A stretch of DNA of 64,000 nt from Acidobacteriota bacterium (GCA_018269055.1 JAFDVI010000053.1:49239-113238); one strand, 5' to 3'. Shown: positions 19,601-31,380, counted from the stretch's first letter. Notes: a model not told the origin generated them from the letters alone. Numbers and translations are program-made.

Positions 19601-22600
19601 GCCTCGCCCCTGAGGTGAGGCGTGGATTGAAACACTCTGTGGCGCGTGTGGCACCGACGCCGTGCCACGTTCGCCTCGCCCCTGAGGTGAGGCGTGGATT
19701 GAAACTTTGTTGTGATTTTTGCTGTGTTTGTATTCATCGGTTCGCCTCGCCCCTGAGGTGAGGCGTGGATTGAAACAGAACTAGATCAAATGGCATAGAG
19801 TTTCCTTTTATGTTCGCCTCGCCCCTGAGGTGAGGCGTGGATTGAAACCATAACTATGCCATAGACTCCCACGGAGGCGGTGGGTTCGCCTCGCCCCTGA
19901 GGTGAGGCGTGGATTGAAACATCTAGTCTGAAACTATCAGTCGAAAACTGGAAAGGTTCGCCTCGCCCCTGAGGTGAGGCGTGGATTGAAACGCTTACTG
20001 CGATGCTACGCTTGTTTGCTGCAATAAGTTCGCCTCGCCCCTGAGGTGAGGCGTGGATTGAAACGAGGTTCCAAAAGAAGCCTCCGGCACATTATCGAGG
20101 TTCGCCTCGCCCCTGAGGTGAGGCGTGGATTGAAACCGGCAAATTGAGCCACTGTCGGCTGAATCAACCCGTTCGCCTCGCCCCTGAGGTGAGGCGTGGA
20201 TTGAAACCCCTACACGCAGTTGCGCCACGAGATTAGCTGCCCGGTTCGCCTCGCCCCTGAGGTGAGGCGTGGATTGAAACTATTTCCTGCATCTTGCATC
20301 AGCCTCGGCTGCTTGTTCGCCTCGCCCCTGAGGTGAGGCGTGGATTGAAACGACACCTCTGCCGCATAGGTGTATCTTCCAATAGTGTTCGCCTCGCCCC
20401 TGAGGTGAGGCGTGGATTGAAACTGAGAGCTTTGGCAGATCAAATCCGCCATCTCGCGTTCGCCTCGCCCCTGAGGTGAGGCGTGGATTGAAACCGGAAG
20501 CCGGTCGGCGGCGGCTGTGATTGAAGCGATGGTTCGCCTCGCCCCTGAGGTGAGGCGTGGATTGAAACCACAATTGGTTGAATCACATCGGCGAAAATCT
20601 GGTTCGCCTCGCCCCTGAGGTGAGGCGTGGATTGAAACTGTCTATCCGGCGCGCGTGGCGCAGGCGTATCAACGTTCGCCTCGCCCCTGAGGTGAGGCGT
20701 GGATTGAAACTGCGTTATCAAACGCGACAAGGTAACGCAATAACGTTCGCCTCGCCCCTGAGGTGAGGCGTGGATTGAAACATCGCGTGCCGGTGGAACT
20801 CAGCGAAGAAGAGCAGGTTCGCCTCGCCCCTGAGGTGAGGCGTGGATTGAAACTTGGTAGGATTGTTTCAAGTAATTGGAATGATTGGTTCGCCTCGCCC
20901 CTGAGGTGAGGCGTGGATTGAAACTACAAATCATCGGAAGCCAGCCAAGTCATCAAAGCGTTCGCCTCGCCCCTGAGGTGAGGCGTGGATTGAAACTAGC
21001 GCACATCGGGTTGATAATGGGAATGGGTTTTGTTCGCCTCGCCCCTGAGGTGAGGCGTGGATTGAAACCAGCGTGCACGGCTTCTCCTCTGCTCTGCCGT
21101 TCCGTTCGCCTCGCCCCTGAGGTGAGGCGTGGATTGAAACTTTGGTCATCTGACAGATGGCCGAGCATTTCCGCGTTCGCCTCGCCCCTGAGGTGAGGCG
21201 TGGATTGAAACTCGTGTAATTTTAATCATTCGCCGCTGCGCTCCGGTTCGCCTCGCCCCTGAGGTGAGGCGTGGATTGAAACACGCGGTTTTTAGAGGTC
21301 AGCTTGGAAGGGCGGAGGTTCGCCTCGCCCCTGAGGTGAGGCGTGGATTGAAACGTCGAGAATCAATGGCAGGTTGGCGAGAATGGCGAGTTCGCCTCGC
21401 CCCTGAGGTGAGGCGTGGATTGAAACTTTGTGGTCAAGGTTCCGCTTTCGCTTGATGCCGTTCGCCTCGCCCCTGAGGTGAGGCGTGGATTGAAACTCGG
21501 TCAAGGTTGTCACCAGCACGGATTTTGCGAAGTTCGCCTCGCCCCTGAGGTGAGGCGTGGATTGAAACCGATTCGTCATCCGTGCTGGTCGCTTGGATGC
21601 CTGTTCGCCTCGCCCCTGAGGTGAGGCGTGGATTGAAACTCGCCCGATGCTCCAGCCAGGCCGATTGTCAGGTTGTTCGCCTCGCCCCTGAGGTGAGGCG
21701 TGGATTGAAACAAAGCCAAACGACATTTCAAAGGCGATCCCGGCTTTGTTCGCCTCGCCCCTGAGGTGAGGCGTGGATTGAAACATTAAATCTGAGGCGC
21801 GCATTGGCATTGCGGCGGCGTTCGCCTCGCCCCTGAGGTGAGGCGTGGATTGAAACCTCCTGGGAGCGTTCCGTAATCCTCGCCCTCGACCGGTTCGCCT
21901 CGCCCCTGAGGTGAGGCGTGGATTGAAACTTCGATGACCGAGCATCGGTACCATGACACAGACGGTTCGCCTCGCCCCTGAGGTGAGGCGTGGATTGAAA
22001 CCAGCCATGTTCCCGGTGAAGCTTGCGGATTTCCCGTGTTCGCCTCGCCCCTGAGGTGAGGCGTGGATTGAAACGCTGACTCGTAGACCATCGTTCAATT
22101 CGTAAATCGTTCGCCTCGCCCCTGAGGTGAGGCGTGGATTGAAACACGAATACCCGAACGGTTCCGAAATCGTAGTTGCTGTTCGCCTCGCCCCTGAGGT
22201 GAGGCGTGGATTGAAACTATATATATCTTCCTGATTTACCGTATACGGCAGTTCGCCTCGCCCCTGAGGTGAGGCGTGGATTGAAACATGTGTTGATCCA
22301 GCAGTTAGAAATTCAGAAGCAGGTTCGCCTCGCCCCTGAGGTGAGGCGTGGATTGAAACCACTTTCAATTGGTAAGTATTTTCAACTTCCTTTGTTCGCC
22401 TCGCCCCTGAGGTGAGGCGTGGATTGAAACATGCTGAAGGTGAGTATTTCGTCTTTCTGGGCATAGTTCGCCTCGCCCCTGAGGTGAGGCGTGGATTGAA
22501 ACTTCCTCTGTGGCCGCAAATCTTCAGTGATGCGATGTTCGCCTCGCCCCTGAGGTGAGGCGTGGATTGAAACTTTTCGGCGGCGGTTCAGGATTCAGAT

Positions 22601-23146
22601 TGAATTGTTCGCCTCGCCCCTGAGGTGAGGCGTGGATTGAAACCCGACTCCCAGACACCGGCGCAATGCTCAGCTCGTGTTCGCCTCGCCCCTGAGGTGA
22701 GGCGTGGATTGAAACCGGGCTTGGTCAACCTACGGTTCCAGATTATGCCGTTCGCCTCGCCCCTGAGGTGAGGCGTGGATTGAAACTGGATCAAGAAAAA
22801 CGATTACGGCGATGCTGTCAGGTTCGCCTCGCCCCTGAGGTGAGGCGTGGATTGAAACACCGAAGCCGACATTCTGGGCGGACGCTGGGATTAGTTCGCC
22901 TCGCCCCTGAGGTGAGGCGTGGATTGAAACGGAATAAATAAAATTACAGCCATTGCCGCACAACTCGTTCGCCTCGCCCCTGAGGTGAGGCGTGGATTGA
23001 AACTTGCTTCAAGTCTCTGACCAAAAAACTGGCTATCTGTTCGCCTCGCCCCTGAGGTGAGGCGTGGATTGAAACATTCAGGATGTAGACGGCAAAGAGT
23101 ATTCGCATGGTTCGCCTCGCCCCTGAGGTGAGGCGTGGATTGAAAC
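10643..23146 (+). CRISPR. Type I-C CRISPR array, 175 repeats and 174 spacers
   Basis: The repeat is 37 nt: it starts GTTCGCCTCG, has CCCCTGAGG in the middle and ends GTGGATTGAAAC, the usual I-C ending. Bases 4-12 pair with bases 18-26 (9 bp, one G-T wobble, five-base loop CCTGA), leaving an 11-nt single-stranded 3' end that would become the crRNA 5' handle after Cas5c cutting. Starting every repeat by hand gives 175 copies with start-to-start distances of 70 to 74, so spacers are 33-37 nt, mean 34.6. By eye only two repeats differ from consensus: the first (A in place of the first G) and the one at 18737. The last repeat is perfect. I noticed no identical spacers, but did not compare all pairs. 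The array is read from the cas2 side. Confidence 0.98.
18737..18773 (+). repeat. Internal degenerate CRISPR repeat (copy 114 of 175)
   Basis: This repeat carries two changes: C to G at base 7 and C to A at base 14. The first turns a stem C-G pair into G-G, so the processing hairpin is interrupted near its base, and the second changes the loop. The neighbours on both sides are perfect. The two spacers around it may be matured poorly. Confidence 0.9.
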
Positions 23147-23175
23147 AAATCCCAATAAGAGTAAGCTATTGCCCC

Positions 23176-23592
23176 ATGTCATCAGAAAACTTGCCAAAAT
23201 TGGATCTTTATCGCCGAATCGTGCAGGCGAAGCTATTCATTGACGGCCATTACGCTGAGCGGATTGATGTCGAAGAGATTGCCGATGAGGCCTGTTATTC
23301 CAAGTTTCATTTCATTCGCACGTTCAAAAGCATTTATGGGCGGTCGCCGCATCAGTATCTGACGCATGTGCGGATCGAGCGGGCCAAGGGATTGTTGGAA
23401 CTGGAGGTGTCTGTGACAGAAACATGTTTTGCAGTCGGGTTTGACAGTCTGGGAAGTTTTACTCCGCTCTTCAAACGCTGCACTGGCGTAACGCCTTCTG
23501 AATATCAGCGGCGACGGCTTGAACGCAAGGCAGAGATCGGCAACGAACCGCTCAAGTTTATTCCTGTATGTTTTGCCATGCAGTTTCGATGA
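23176..23592 (+). CDS. AraC-family transcriptional regulator (HTH domain only)
   Basis: The 138-residue protein is little more than the two helix-turn-helix units of AraC regulators: IDVEEIADEACYSKFHFIRTF at residues 30-50 and a second unit near VTETCFAVGFDSLGSF. The closing signature GVTPSEYQRRR is also present. The start at MSSENLPKLD is chosen because the upstream codons in this frame read through the last CRISPR repeat. The ATG is only 29 nt from the array end, so its promoter must lie in the last spacers, or it is transcribed by read-through. The next gene, a VOC-fold protein, is a common target or partner of such small AraC regulators. Confidence 0.85.
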   Translation: MSSENLPKLDLYRRIVQAKLFIDGHYAERIDVEEIADEACYSKFHFIRTFKSIYGRSPHQYLTHVRIERAKGLLELEVSVTETCFAVGFDSLGSFTPLFKRCTGVTPSEYQRRRLERKAEIGNEPLKFIPVCFAMQFR

Positions 23593-23863
23593 AGCTTTTG
23601 TCAGTCGCGAATAGACGGTTGCTGGTAATCTTCAGATCAGTTTTCTACATTCTTCCTCTCACTGCGTATTTTCCCGGAAAACCAGTTTTCAGACTGCAAA
23701 TGAGAATAGCAATTTTCAAGAAGCGCACTGATTGAGCTTCCCTGTATTGTCCTGCTCAGAGTTCGGGAAAATCCTGACTTTGCCGTATGTCAAGCGGCGG
23801 CGCCGCAAACGGCTGTGTAACCATCCCCAGACACCAATAACATTCCAACTTGGGAGGAAATCA

Positions 23864-24280
23864 ATGATAACCAAAGCAAACCATTTTTCGATCTTCGTAC
23901 TGGATCAGACGAGCGCTTATGATTTTTATGTCAACAAACTCGGATTCAAAGTGAACACCGATGCCGAAATGGGGCCGAAAGGTCGCTGGTTAACGGTCAA
24001 TCCGCCAAATCAACCCGACCTGGAAATCACACTGATGGCGATTAATGACAAGATGATGTTTAACGCGGAATCGGCGGCAATCATGCGCGATCTGGTGAAG
24101 AAAAACACGTTTGGATTCGCCGTGTTCGAATGCGACGACATGCTCGCGACATATGAAGAATTGAAAGCAAAGGGCGTGAAATTCACCAAGGCGCCGACAA
24201 AAGAGTTTTACGGGTTCAGCGCTGTTTTTGAAGACGATTCAGGCAACTGGTTTTCGTTGAGCGAAGCGAAGAAGGATTAA
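23864..24280 (+). CDS. VOC superfamily (glyoxalase/bleomycin-resistance-like) protein
   Basis: The 138-residue protein has the paired beta-alpha-beta-beta-beta units of the vicinal-oxygen-chelate fold: NHFSIFVLDQTSAYDFYVNKLGF in the first half and FAVFECDDMLATYEELKAKGV in the second, ending with FEDDSGNWFSL. The substrate cannot be read from sequence. Such proteins include glyoxalases, dioxygenases and antibiotic-binding proteins. The ATG at 23864 has GGGAGG at a good distance and is preferred over the longer upstream frame. The 270 bp between it and the AraC gene contain no other gene I can support. Confidence 0.85.
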   Translation: MITKANHFSIFVLDQTSAYDFYVNKLGFKVNTDAEMGPKGRWLTVNPPNQPDLEITLMAINDKMMFNAESAAIMRDLVKKNTFGFAVFECDDMLATYEELKAKGVKFTKAPTKEFYGFSAVFEDDSGNWFSLSEAKKD

Positions 24281-24281
24281 A

Positions 24282-24335
24282 AACGAAGCCTCCAACGCAG
24301 CAGACTGAATTCCCTGCTGTGTTGGAGGCTTCGTT
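24282..24335. terminator. Bidirectional terminator between VOC gene and ahcY
   Basis: A long inverted repeat with arms of 22 bases (AACGAAGCCTCCAACGC... and ...GTGTTGGAGGCTTCGTT), one mismatch and a short loop lies exactly between two convergent genes. A-runs on one side and T-rich sequence on the other fit use from both strands. Confidence 0.85.
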
Positions 24336-24363
24336 GTAACGGTTTGGTTTTGGGTAATGGGTC

Positions 24364-25644
<1,281 letters not shown>

Positions 25645-25647
25645 TCA

Positions 25648-25709
25648 GACAGGATTCACAAGATTGATCAGGATTGAAAATGATCCTGTTGAATCCTGTA
25701 AATCCTGTC
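25648..25709. repeat. Imperfect inverted repeat between metK and ahcY
   Basis: GACAGGATT at the left (25648-25656) and AATCCTGTC at the right (25701-25709) frame further CAGGATT/AATCCTG copies, so the whole 62 bp can fold back. Motifs of this kind (ATCCTGTAAATCCTGT) are common intergenic repeats in many bacteria. It may also act as an mRNA processing or partial termination signal between the two genes. Confidence 0.65.
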
Positions 25710-25726
25710 TATGTCAGTTTCGTTGC

Positions 25727-26881
25727 TTAGCTCAAACCGGCTTCCGAGCGCAGCTTGGCGGCCTTGTCGGTTTTTTCCCAGCTAAAGCCATCTTCGCTGC
25801 GACCGAAATGGCCGAAGGCAGCAGTTTGCTGATAAATCGGACGGCGCAAATCCAGTGTTTCGATGATTCCTTTCGGCGTCAGATTGAAATTGGCGCGAAC
25901 AATATCCGAGAGTTTATCTTCGTCAATCTTCGCGGTGCCGAAACAATCCACGTAGACCGAAACCGGTTCCGCCACGCCAATGGCGTAAGCCAACTGGACT
26001 TCGCAGCGATCGGCAATGCCCGCCGCCACAATATTTTTGGCAATGTAGCGAGCCATGTAACAAGCCGAACGATCCACTTTTGTCGGGTCTTTGCCCGAAA
26101 ACGCCCCGCCGCCGTGCGGAGCCGCGCCGCCGTATGTGTCCACGATGATTTTGCGACCGGTCAATCCCGTGTCGCCTTGCGGGCCGCCGGTGACGAATCG
26201 CCCCGTCGGATTGACGTAAATTTTTGTGTTGGCGTCCAGCAGATTTGCCGGAATGGTAGGCTTGATGACGTGGTCAATCACGTCTTCGCGAATCTGTTCG
26301 GCGGAGGCTTCCGGCGCGTGTTGCGAAGAAATCACAACCGCATCCACGCGAACCGGTTTGCCGTCTTGATATTCCACAGTCACCTGGGATTTGCCGTCTG
26401 CGCGCAAATACGGCAATGTGCCGTCGCGGCGAACTTCGCTGAGTTTGCGAACCAATTTGTGCGCCAACTGAATGGGCAGCGGCATTAACTCCGTGGTTTC
26501 GTTCGACGCGTATCCGAACATCAATCCCTGGTCGCCCGCGCCGCCTGTGTCTACGCCCATGGCAATGTCGGGCGATTGCGTGTTGATGGCCGAAACAACG
26601 GAGCAGGTGTCGCAATCGAACCCGTACTTGGCGCGGTCGTATCCGATGTTGCGAATGGTTTCGCGCGCCACTTTTTGATAATCCACGCGCGCGGTGGTGG
26701 TGATTTCGCCGCTGATGACGATCAACCCGGTGGTCGCCAGGGTTTCACAAGCGACGCGGCCCTTCGGGTCTTCGGCCAGAACCGCATCCAAAATCGCATC
26801 CGAGATTTGATCGCAAATCTTGTCCGGGTGCCCCTCTGTCACGGACTCAGAGGTGAATAGAAATTTGCCGTGTGATTTCAC
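25727..26881 (-). CDS. metK: S-adenosylmethionine synthetase
   Basis: MetK makes SAM from methionine and ATP. The 384-residue sequence is canonical: [16 protein letters not shown] near residue 17, the SAM synthetase signature [12 protein letters not shown] near 115, and the P-loop-like [17 protein letters not shown] near 250. The start is a GTG; its GAGGAGG ribosome-binding site (26892-26898) lies within a small hairpin. The gene is divergent from acs and heads a metK-ahcY pair. Confidence 0.97.
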   Translation of the reverse strand: MKSHGKFLFTSESVTEGHPDKICDQISDAILDAVLAEDPKGRVACETLATTGLIVISGEITTTARVDYQKVARETIRNIGYDRAKYGFDCDTCSVVSAINTQSPDIAMGVDTGGAGDQGLMFGYASNETTELMPLPIQLAHKLVRKLSEVRRDGTLPYLRADGKSQVTVEYQDGKPVRVDAVVISSQHAPEASAEQIREDVIDHVIKPTIPANLLDANTKIYVNPTGRFVTGGPQGDTGLTGRKIIVDTYGGAAPHGGGAFSGKDPTKVDRSACYMARYIAKNIVAAGIADRCEVQLAYAIGVAEPVSVYVDCFGTAKIDEDKLSDIVRANFNLTPKGIIETLDLRRPIYQQTAAFGHFGRSEDGFSWEKTDKAAKLRSEAGLS

Positions 26882-26952
26882 GTAGAAAAAGCCTCCTCAG
26901 GAGAATGTTGGACGAGGCTGCACGCCTGTCCGAAACCAGTTTTTTTGGTTCT
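26882..26952 (-). promoter_or_regulatory. Structured 5' leader of metK, possible translational switch
   Basis: From a predicted transcription start near 26952 the 70-nt leader can form three stems: AACC/GGTT (26934-26950) around a run of A, GGAC-AGGC with GCCT-GTCC (26910-26931, one bulge), and CTCC/GGAG (26893-26903). The last one contains part of the ribosome-binding site GAGGAGG. The GCCTC of the second stem can alternatively pair with GAGGC at 26891-26895, which would hide the site completely. I do not recognise any described SAM or SAH riboswitch here. Confidence 0.4.
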
Positions 26953-26958
26953 TTGAGA

Positions 26959-26987
26959 TGTATAGAGTGCGTAAGTGTGCTCATCAA
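26959..26987 (-). promoter_or_regulatory. Sigma-70-like promoter of metK
   Basis: On the minus strand TTGATG (26982-26987) and TATACA (26959-26964) stand 17 bp apart, close to the consensus. Transcription would start near 26952. Confidence 0.6.
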
Positions 26988-27028
26988 AGTGGCAGAGAAT
27001 CTCATGCGGCTCGGAAAGGTGTCAAGCT

Positions 27029-27057
27029 TTGGCAATTGGAAGCGACACAGGTATTAT
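27029..27057 (+). promoter_or_regulatory. Sigma-70-like promoter of acs
   Basis: TTGGCA (27029-27034) and TATTAT (27052-27057) stand 17 bp apart. This would start the acs transcript about 40 nt before its ATG, which has GGAGG at the right distance. Confidence 0.6.
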
Positions 27058-27104
27058 GCCTGCCGAACCTGTAATCTCAATCCAAAAAACGTTTCGGAGG
27101 AAGA

Positions 27105-29057
27105 ATGTCACAGCAACCTGACATTAATTCATTGCTGAAAGAAGACCGTCTCTTTTCGCCATCAACCGAATTCAGTGCATCGGCGCACATCAAAAGCCGC
27201 GAACAATACGACCAGATTTACAAACGCTCCATCGCCGACCCGGAAGGATTCTGGGCGGAAATCGCCAGCGAACTGTATTGGTTCAAACCGTGGGACAAAG
27301 TGCTGGAATGGAATGAACCCTTTGCCCAATGGTTCGTCGGCGGCCAAACGAACATTTCGTACAACTGCCTGGATCGCCATCTGTCGAGCTGGCGCAAAAA
27401 CAAAGCCGCCATCATCTGGGAAGGCGAACCCGGCGACACGCGCACGCTGACGTATCAACAGCTTCACCGCGAAGTTTGCAAATTCGCCAATGTGTTGAAA
27501 AAACTGGGCGTGGAAAAAGGCGACCGCGTCGCGATTTACATGCCGATGATTCCGGAATTGCCGGTGGCGATGCTGGCCTGCGCGCGCATAGGCGCTACGC
27601 ATTCAATCATCTTCGGCGGATTTTCGGCGGAAGCATTGAAAGACCGGATCAACGACGCCGAAGCCAAAGCCGTCATTACCGCTGACGGCGGGTATCGCCG
27701 AGGCGCTCCGTTGCCGCTGAAACCTGCCGTGGACGCCGCAATCAAGGATTGTCCGAGCGTCAAACAGGTCGTTGTCGTTGAACGCTGCAAAAACGAAATT
27801 CACTTGGAACCGGGGCGCGATCACTGGTATCACCAGTTGATGGAAAACGCATCGGACGTTTGTCCTGCGGAACCGCTGGACGCCGAACATCCGCTTTACA
27901 TTCTGTACACGTCGGGCACGACGGGAAAACCCAAAGGCATCGTTCACACCACAGGAGGCTATTCGGTTCATACCTACATTACGACGAAATGGGTGTTCGA
28001 TCTTCACGAAGATGATACGTATTGGTGCACGGCGGACATCGGCTGGGTCACGGGTCACAGCTACATTGTCTACGGCCCGATGCAAAACGCTGCAAGTGTT
28101 GTGATGTATGAAGGCGCGCCGAATACACCTGATTTTGGACGGTTCTGGCAAATCATCGAAAAGCATCGCGTCAACATTCTGTACACGGCTCCGACGGCGA
28201 TTCGCACCTTTATCAAATGGGGCGAACAATGGCCGCAGAAATACGACTTGTCGAGTTTGCGCGTGCTCGGTTCTGTCGGCGAACCGATCAACCCCGAAGC
28301 CTGGATATGGTATCAACGCGTGATTGGCAAAGATCGCTGCCCGATTGTGGATACGTGGTGGCAGACGGAAACCGGCGGCATTTTGATTTCGCCGATTCCC
28401 GGCGCGGTTGCGACCAAACCCGGTTCGGCAACGCTTCCCTTCCCAGGCATCGTGCCGGATATTCAAACGCGCGATGGCGAATCGGTCGGCAAAAATCAGG
28501 GCGGATTTCTGGTTATCACCAAACCCTGGCCGGGAATGTTACGCACGATTTACGGCGATCCGGAACGGTTCAAACGGCAGTACTGGTCAGACATTCCCGG
28601 TTGCTACTTCACGGGTGACGGAGCGCGCCGCGATGACGACGGATATTTCTGGTTGATGGGACGCGTGGATGACGTGATCAACGTCAGCGGTCATCGGTTG
28701 GGGACGATGGAAATCGAAAGCGCGCTGGTGTCTCATCCTGCCGTTGCCGAAGCCGCCGTTGTCGGCCGTCCTGACGATTTGAAAGGTCAGGCGGTCGCCG
28801 CCTTCGTCACACTGGAATCCGGAAACAAAGCCTCGGACGAATTGAAAGAAGAACTCCGCAAACACGTCGCCAAGGAAATCGGCGCGATGGCCAAACCCGA
28901 CGACATACGATTTACGGATACGCTGCCGAAAACGCGATCGGGCAAGATCATGCGCCGCTTACTGCGCGACATTGCCTCCGGGGCCCAAACCGTTGGCGAT
29001 ACAACCACGCTGGAAGATTTTTCAGTTTTGGCGAAATTGCGCGAAGACGAAGAATAA
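27105..29057 (+). CDS. acs: Acetyl-CoA synthetase (AMP-forming)
   Basis: Acs activates acetate to acetyl-CoA through acetyl-AMP. The 650-residue protein has full family length and the adenylate-forming motifs [14 protein letters not shown] near residue 268, [10 protein letters not shown] near 420, and [16 protein letters not shown] near 505. The lysine that is usually regulated by acetylation is in [11 protein letters not shown] near 615. The gene is divergent from metK and has its own promoter. Confidence 0.97.
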   Translation: MSQQPDINSLLKEDRLFSPSTEFSASAHIKSREQYDQIYKRSIADPEGFWAEIASELYWFKPWDKVLEWNEPFAQWFVGGQTNISYNCLDRHLSSWRKNKAAIIWEGEPGDTRTLTYQQLHREVCKFANVLKKLGVEKGDRVAIYMPMIPELPVAMLACARIGATHSIIFGGFSAEALKDRINDAEAKAVITADGGYRRGAPLPLKPAVDAAIKDCPSVKQVVVVERCKNEIHLEPGRDHWYHQLMENASDVCPAEPLDAEHPLYILYTSGTTGKPKGIVHTTGGYSVHTYITTKWVFDLHEDDTYWCTADIGWVTGHSYIVYGPMQNAASVVMYEGAPNTPDFGRFWQIIEKHRVNILYTAPTAIRTFIKWGEQWPQKYDLSSLRVLGSVGEPINPEAWIWYQRVIGKDRCPIVDTWWQTETGGILISPIPGAVATKPGSATLPFPGIVPDIQTRDGESVGKNQGGFLVITKPWPGMLRTIYGDPERFKRQYWSDIPGCYFTGDGARRDDDGYFWLMGRVDDVINVSGHRLGTMEIESALVSHPAVAEAAVVGRPDDLKGQAVAAFVTLESGNKASDELKEELRKHVAKEIGAMAKPDDIRFTDTLPKTRSGKIMRRLLRDIASGAQTVGDTTTLEDFSVLAKLREDEE

Positions 29058-29142
29058 TTCTGCATTCCTTTCTGTTACCGATGACGGATTGTTGCCACAA
29101 ACTCGATTGGCAATCCGTATCGGAATCAGGAGGAAAATTCCC

Positions 29143-30810
29143 ATGAAAAATTGCCTTTTCAATTTGCCGTTGGTCGCGCTGTTTTTATTGGCGTCGCCGC
29201 TGACTTCGCCATCGGCGTTGACGCAGCAACCTGCGCCCGGATTTTCGCCTGCGGAGGAAAGCGCCGCCGCCAATGTCACTGCTGCTACCATCCGCGCTGT
29301 CACTGAAAAACTGGTCAGCAAGGAAATGCAAGGCCGAGGCACAGCGCAACCCGGGGCGCTTCGCGCGGCCAACTACATTGCGGATCGCTTGAAGCAATTG
29401 GGCTTAAAACCCGGCGGCGACAGCGGCTCGTACTTTCAGAAAATCAATTTCATGGTGGAACAGGCGCTGCCACAATCATCGCTGAAAGTGGGCGACCAAA
29501 CATTTCAATTCAAACGGGATTTTGTTGTCGCTCCGCCGTTGCCCCCAAAAACAACCGAAGTCAGCGGCGATGTGGTTTTCGCAGGTTTCGGAGTCATCTC
29601 AACGGAACTCAATCGAGACGATCTGGCGGGATTGGATTTGAAGGGGAAGATTGTTTTTCTGCTGGGCGGCAAACCGGCAAACATTCCAATGGCGACTTGG
29701 CAAAAATATGCGCAGCGTCAGGCCATTCTTGCCCGACTGGCTGAAAAAGGTGCAGCCGCCGTCATCACCTCACAAATCCCTGGAGCCAATCAAAGTTTTT
29801 CGCTGATGGCGATGTACCTGTCTCGCCGCCGCGTCAGTTTGGTTGAAAACATTCCTTTCGTCAGCAATCCGCCCTTTCCGGTGACTTTGCCTACGCTGTT
29901 GGTCAGCGATGCAGCGGCTGAAACGTTCTTCGCCGGAACGGATTCAACCTTTGAACAGATCCGAAAAAAAGCAGAAGCAGGGGAAATCGTCTCGCGCAAT
30001 ATGAACAAACGCGCCCGACTTTCGATTTCCATGAAAAACGAAGAGCGTCCCTGCAACAACGTCATTGGCGTTTTTCCAGGTTCAGATCCGAAACTCAAGG
30101 ACGAAGCGCTGGTCTACACGGCGCACTACGATGCTTACGGAATTGACGCGGATGGGACGATTTATCCCGGCGCAGGGGACAACGCCATCGGTGTCGGCAA
30201 ATTGATCGGAATTGCCGAAGCGTTTGCTAAAACCAAATCTCGGCGAACCGTGATCTTCATCGCCTTGACCGGCGAAGAGTACGGAATGTTAGGCGCCGAA
30301 CACTGGGTGCATCATCCAACCTGGCCAATTGAGAAAGTTGCCGCCAACATCAACTTCGATGGCATTGGCAGCGAAGCCTGGGGGCCGCTGGGATACCTGG
30401 TCGGAGTCGGGTTGTCGCATTCCGATTTAGACGACATCTACAAATCCGTTGCGGCGGCGGCAAAAGTCACCGTTCTGGCTGACCCGGCTCCGGAAGAAGG
30501 CTTCTTTTATCGTTCCGACCATTACGCGTTTTTCAAACGTGGTATTCCGGGGTTGTATCTGATCGGCGCTCAACAAGGGAACCCGTTTGAGTTGATGAAA
30601 ACCGTCAATCAATGGATGGCGGCGGATTATCATCAGACAACCGACACCATTCGGCCGAATTGGAATTGGGATGGCGCGCGCTCGCTTTCCGTCATAGGCT
30701 TTGTCATCGGGACTCGGATCGCGAATCAGGATGCAATGCCAAACTGGGTCGCCAGTTCACCCTTCAATCGCCCACGAGGGACAACCCTGCCGCCTCCGCC
30801 GCGAAGGTAG
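29143..30810 (+). CDS. Exported M28-family zinc aminopeptidase with PA-like insert
   Basis: The 555-residue protein starts with a signal peptide (MKNCLFNLPLVALFLLASPL). It then has a protease-associated-like region around residues 130-250, and the M28 catalytic domain with zinc ligands in HYDAYGIDADG, the segment GAGDNAIGVG, ALTGEEYGMLG, NFDGIG and RSDHYAFFKRG. All expected ligands (H, D, E-E, D, H) are present. It should act outside the cytoplasm on peptides. The start at 29143 has CAGGAGG; the frame is open further upstream over the end of acs. Confidence 0.9.
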   Translation: MKNCLFNLPLVALFLLASPLTSPSALTQQPAPGFSPAEESAAANVTAATIRAVTEKLVSKEMQGRGTAQPGALRAANYIADRLKQLGLKPGGDSGSYFQKINFMVEQALPQSSLKVGDQTFQFKRDFVVAPPLPPKTTEVSGDVVFAGFGVISTELNRDDLAGLDLKGKIVFLLGGKPANIPMATWQKYAQRQAILARLAEKGAAAVITSQIPGANQSFSLMAMYLSRRRVSLVENIPFVSNPPFPVTLPTLLVSDAAAETFFAGTDSTFEQIRKKAEAGEIVSRNMNKRARLSISMKNEERPCNNVIGVFPGSDPKLKDEALVYTAHYDAYGIDADGTIYPGAGDNAIGVGKLIGIAEAFAKTKSRRTVIFIALTGEEYGMLGAEHWVHHPTWPIEKVAANINFDGIGSEAWGPLGYLVGVGLSHSDLDDIYKSVAAAAKVTVLADPAPEEGFFYRSDHYAFFKRGIPGLYLIGAQQGNPFELMKTVNQWMAADYHQTTDTIRPNWNWDGARSLSVIGFVIGTRIANQDAMPNWVASSPFNRPRGTTLPPPPRR

Positions 30811-30838
30811 GCGCGAAACCACTTACAGGAGCATTTGG

Positions 30839-31369
30839 ATGAAACGATTTTCGATCATAATGACCATCTCGGCAGCAACGCTATTGCTTGGTGCTTGGAA
30901 CATCGCCAGTTCACAGGAAGTGCCGCCGATCCGAAACTTCCTGAAGGTCAATGATGATTTCTGCACGGGCGCACAACCGCGGTTGGAGCATCTGGCGCAA
31001 TTGAAAGCGGATGGCGTCAAAGCGATCATCAATCTGCGCCAACCCAGCGAACATCGCGCGGAAGAGGAAGAAGCCGAAGCGAAAAAACTGGGATTGCGCT
31101 ATTTCAACATTCCGGTCGCATACGGAAATCCCAAAGACGAGCAGGCGGATGAGTTTTTGAAGATTACCGACGATCCGGCGAATCGTCCCGCCTTCATTCA
31201 TTGCACGGCGGCAATTCGGGTTGGAGCCTTTTGGATGATTCGCCGCGTGATGCGCGACGGATGGACGATTGAAAAAGCTGAAGAAGAAGCGAAAAAAGTC
31301 GGTTTGGTCAATGCCCCGCACTTGAACGAATTCGCTCGCAAATATATTGAAAGTCACCGGAAAAACTAG
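30839..31369 (+). CDS. Exported DSP/DUF442-like phosphatase
   Basis: The 176-residue protein has a signal peptide (residues 1-25, ending SSQ) and a cysteine-based phosphatase core: DDFCTGAQPRLEHLAQLKADGV at its start and the active-site loop IHCTAAIRVGAFW, which fits the C-x4-R loop of the DUF442/BLH-like phosphatases with an alanine replacing the usual loop glycine. The target is unknown. It lies 28 nt after the M28 peptidase and is followed directly by two membrane phosphatases, perhaps one operon. The ATG at 30839 has CAGGAG upstream and is preferred over a longer frame overlapping the peptidase. Confidence 0.8.
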   Translation: MKRFSIIMTISAATLLLGAWNIASSQEVPPIRNFLKVNDDFCTGAQPRLEHLAQLKADGVKAIINLRQPSEHRAEEEEAEAKKLGLRYFNIPVAYGNPKDEQADEFLKITDDPANRPAFIHCTAAIRVGAFWMIRRVMRDGWTIEKAEEEAKKVGLVNAPHLNEFARKYIESHRKN

Positions 31370-31380
31370 GCTTGTCACTG

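Noticed and set aside
21427-21602. Neighbouring spacers sharing 10-base words (GGTCAAGGTT; CCAGCACGGA inverted)
   Set aside because: With 174 spacers, several such matches are expected by chance. Not enough to claim primed acquisition.
10643-23146. Many long reading frames on both strands across the array
   Set aside because: They repeat the same short peptide with a 24-residue period because the repeat has no stops in several frames. They are translations of CRISPR repeats, not genes.
26882-27104. Known SAM-I riboswitch in front of metK
   Set aside because: The core sequences and size of that class are absent; the leader is only about 70 nt.
27603-28466. Long minus-strand frame over acs
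   Set aside because: Shadow of acs, rich in Arg and His as usual for antisense frames.
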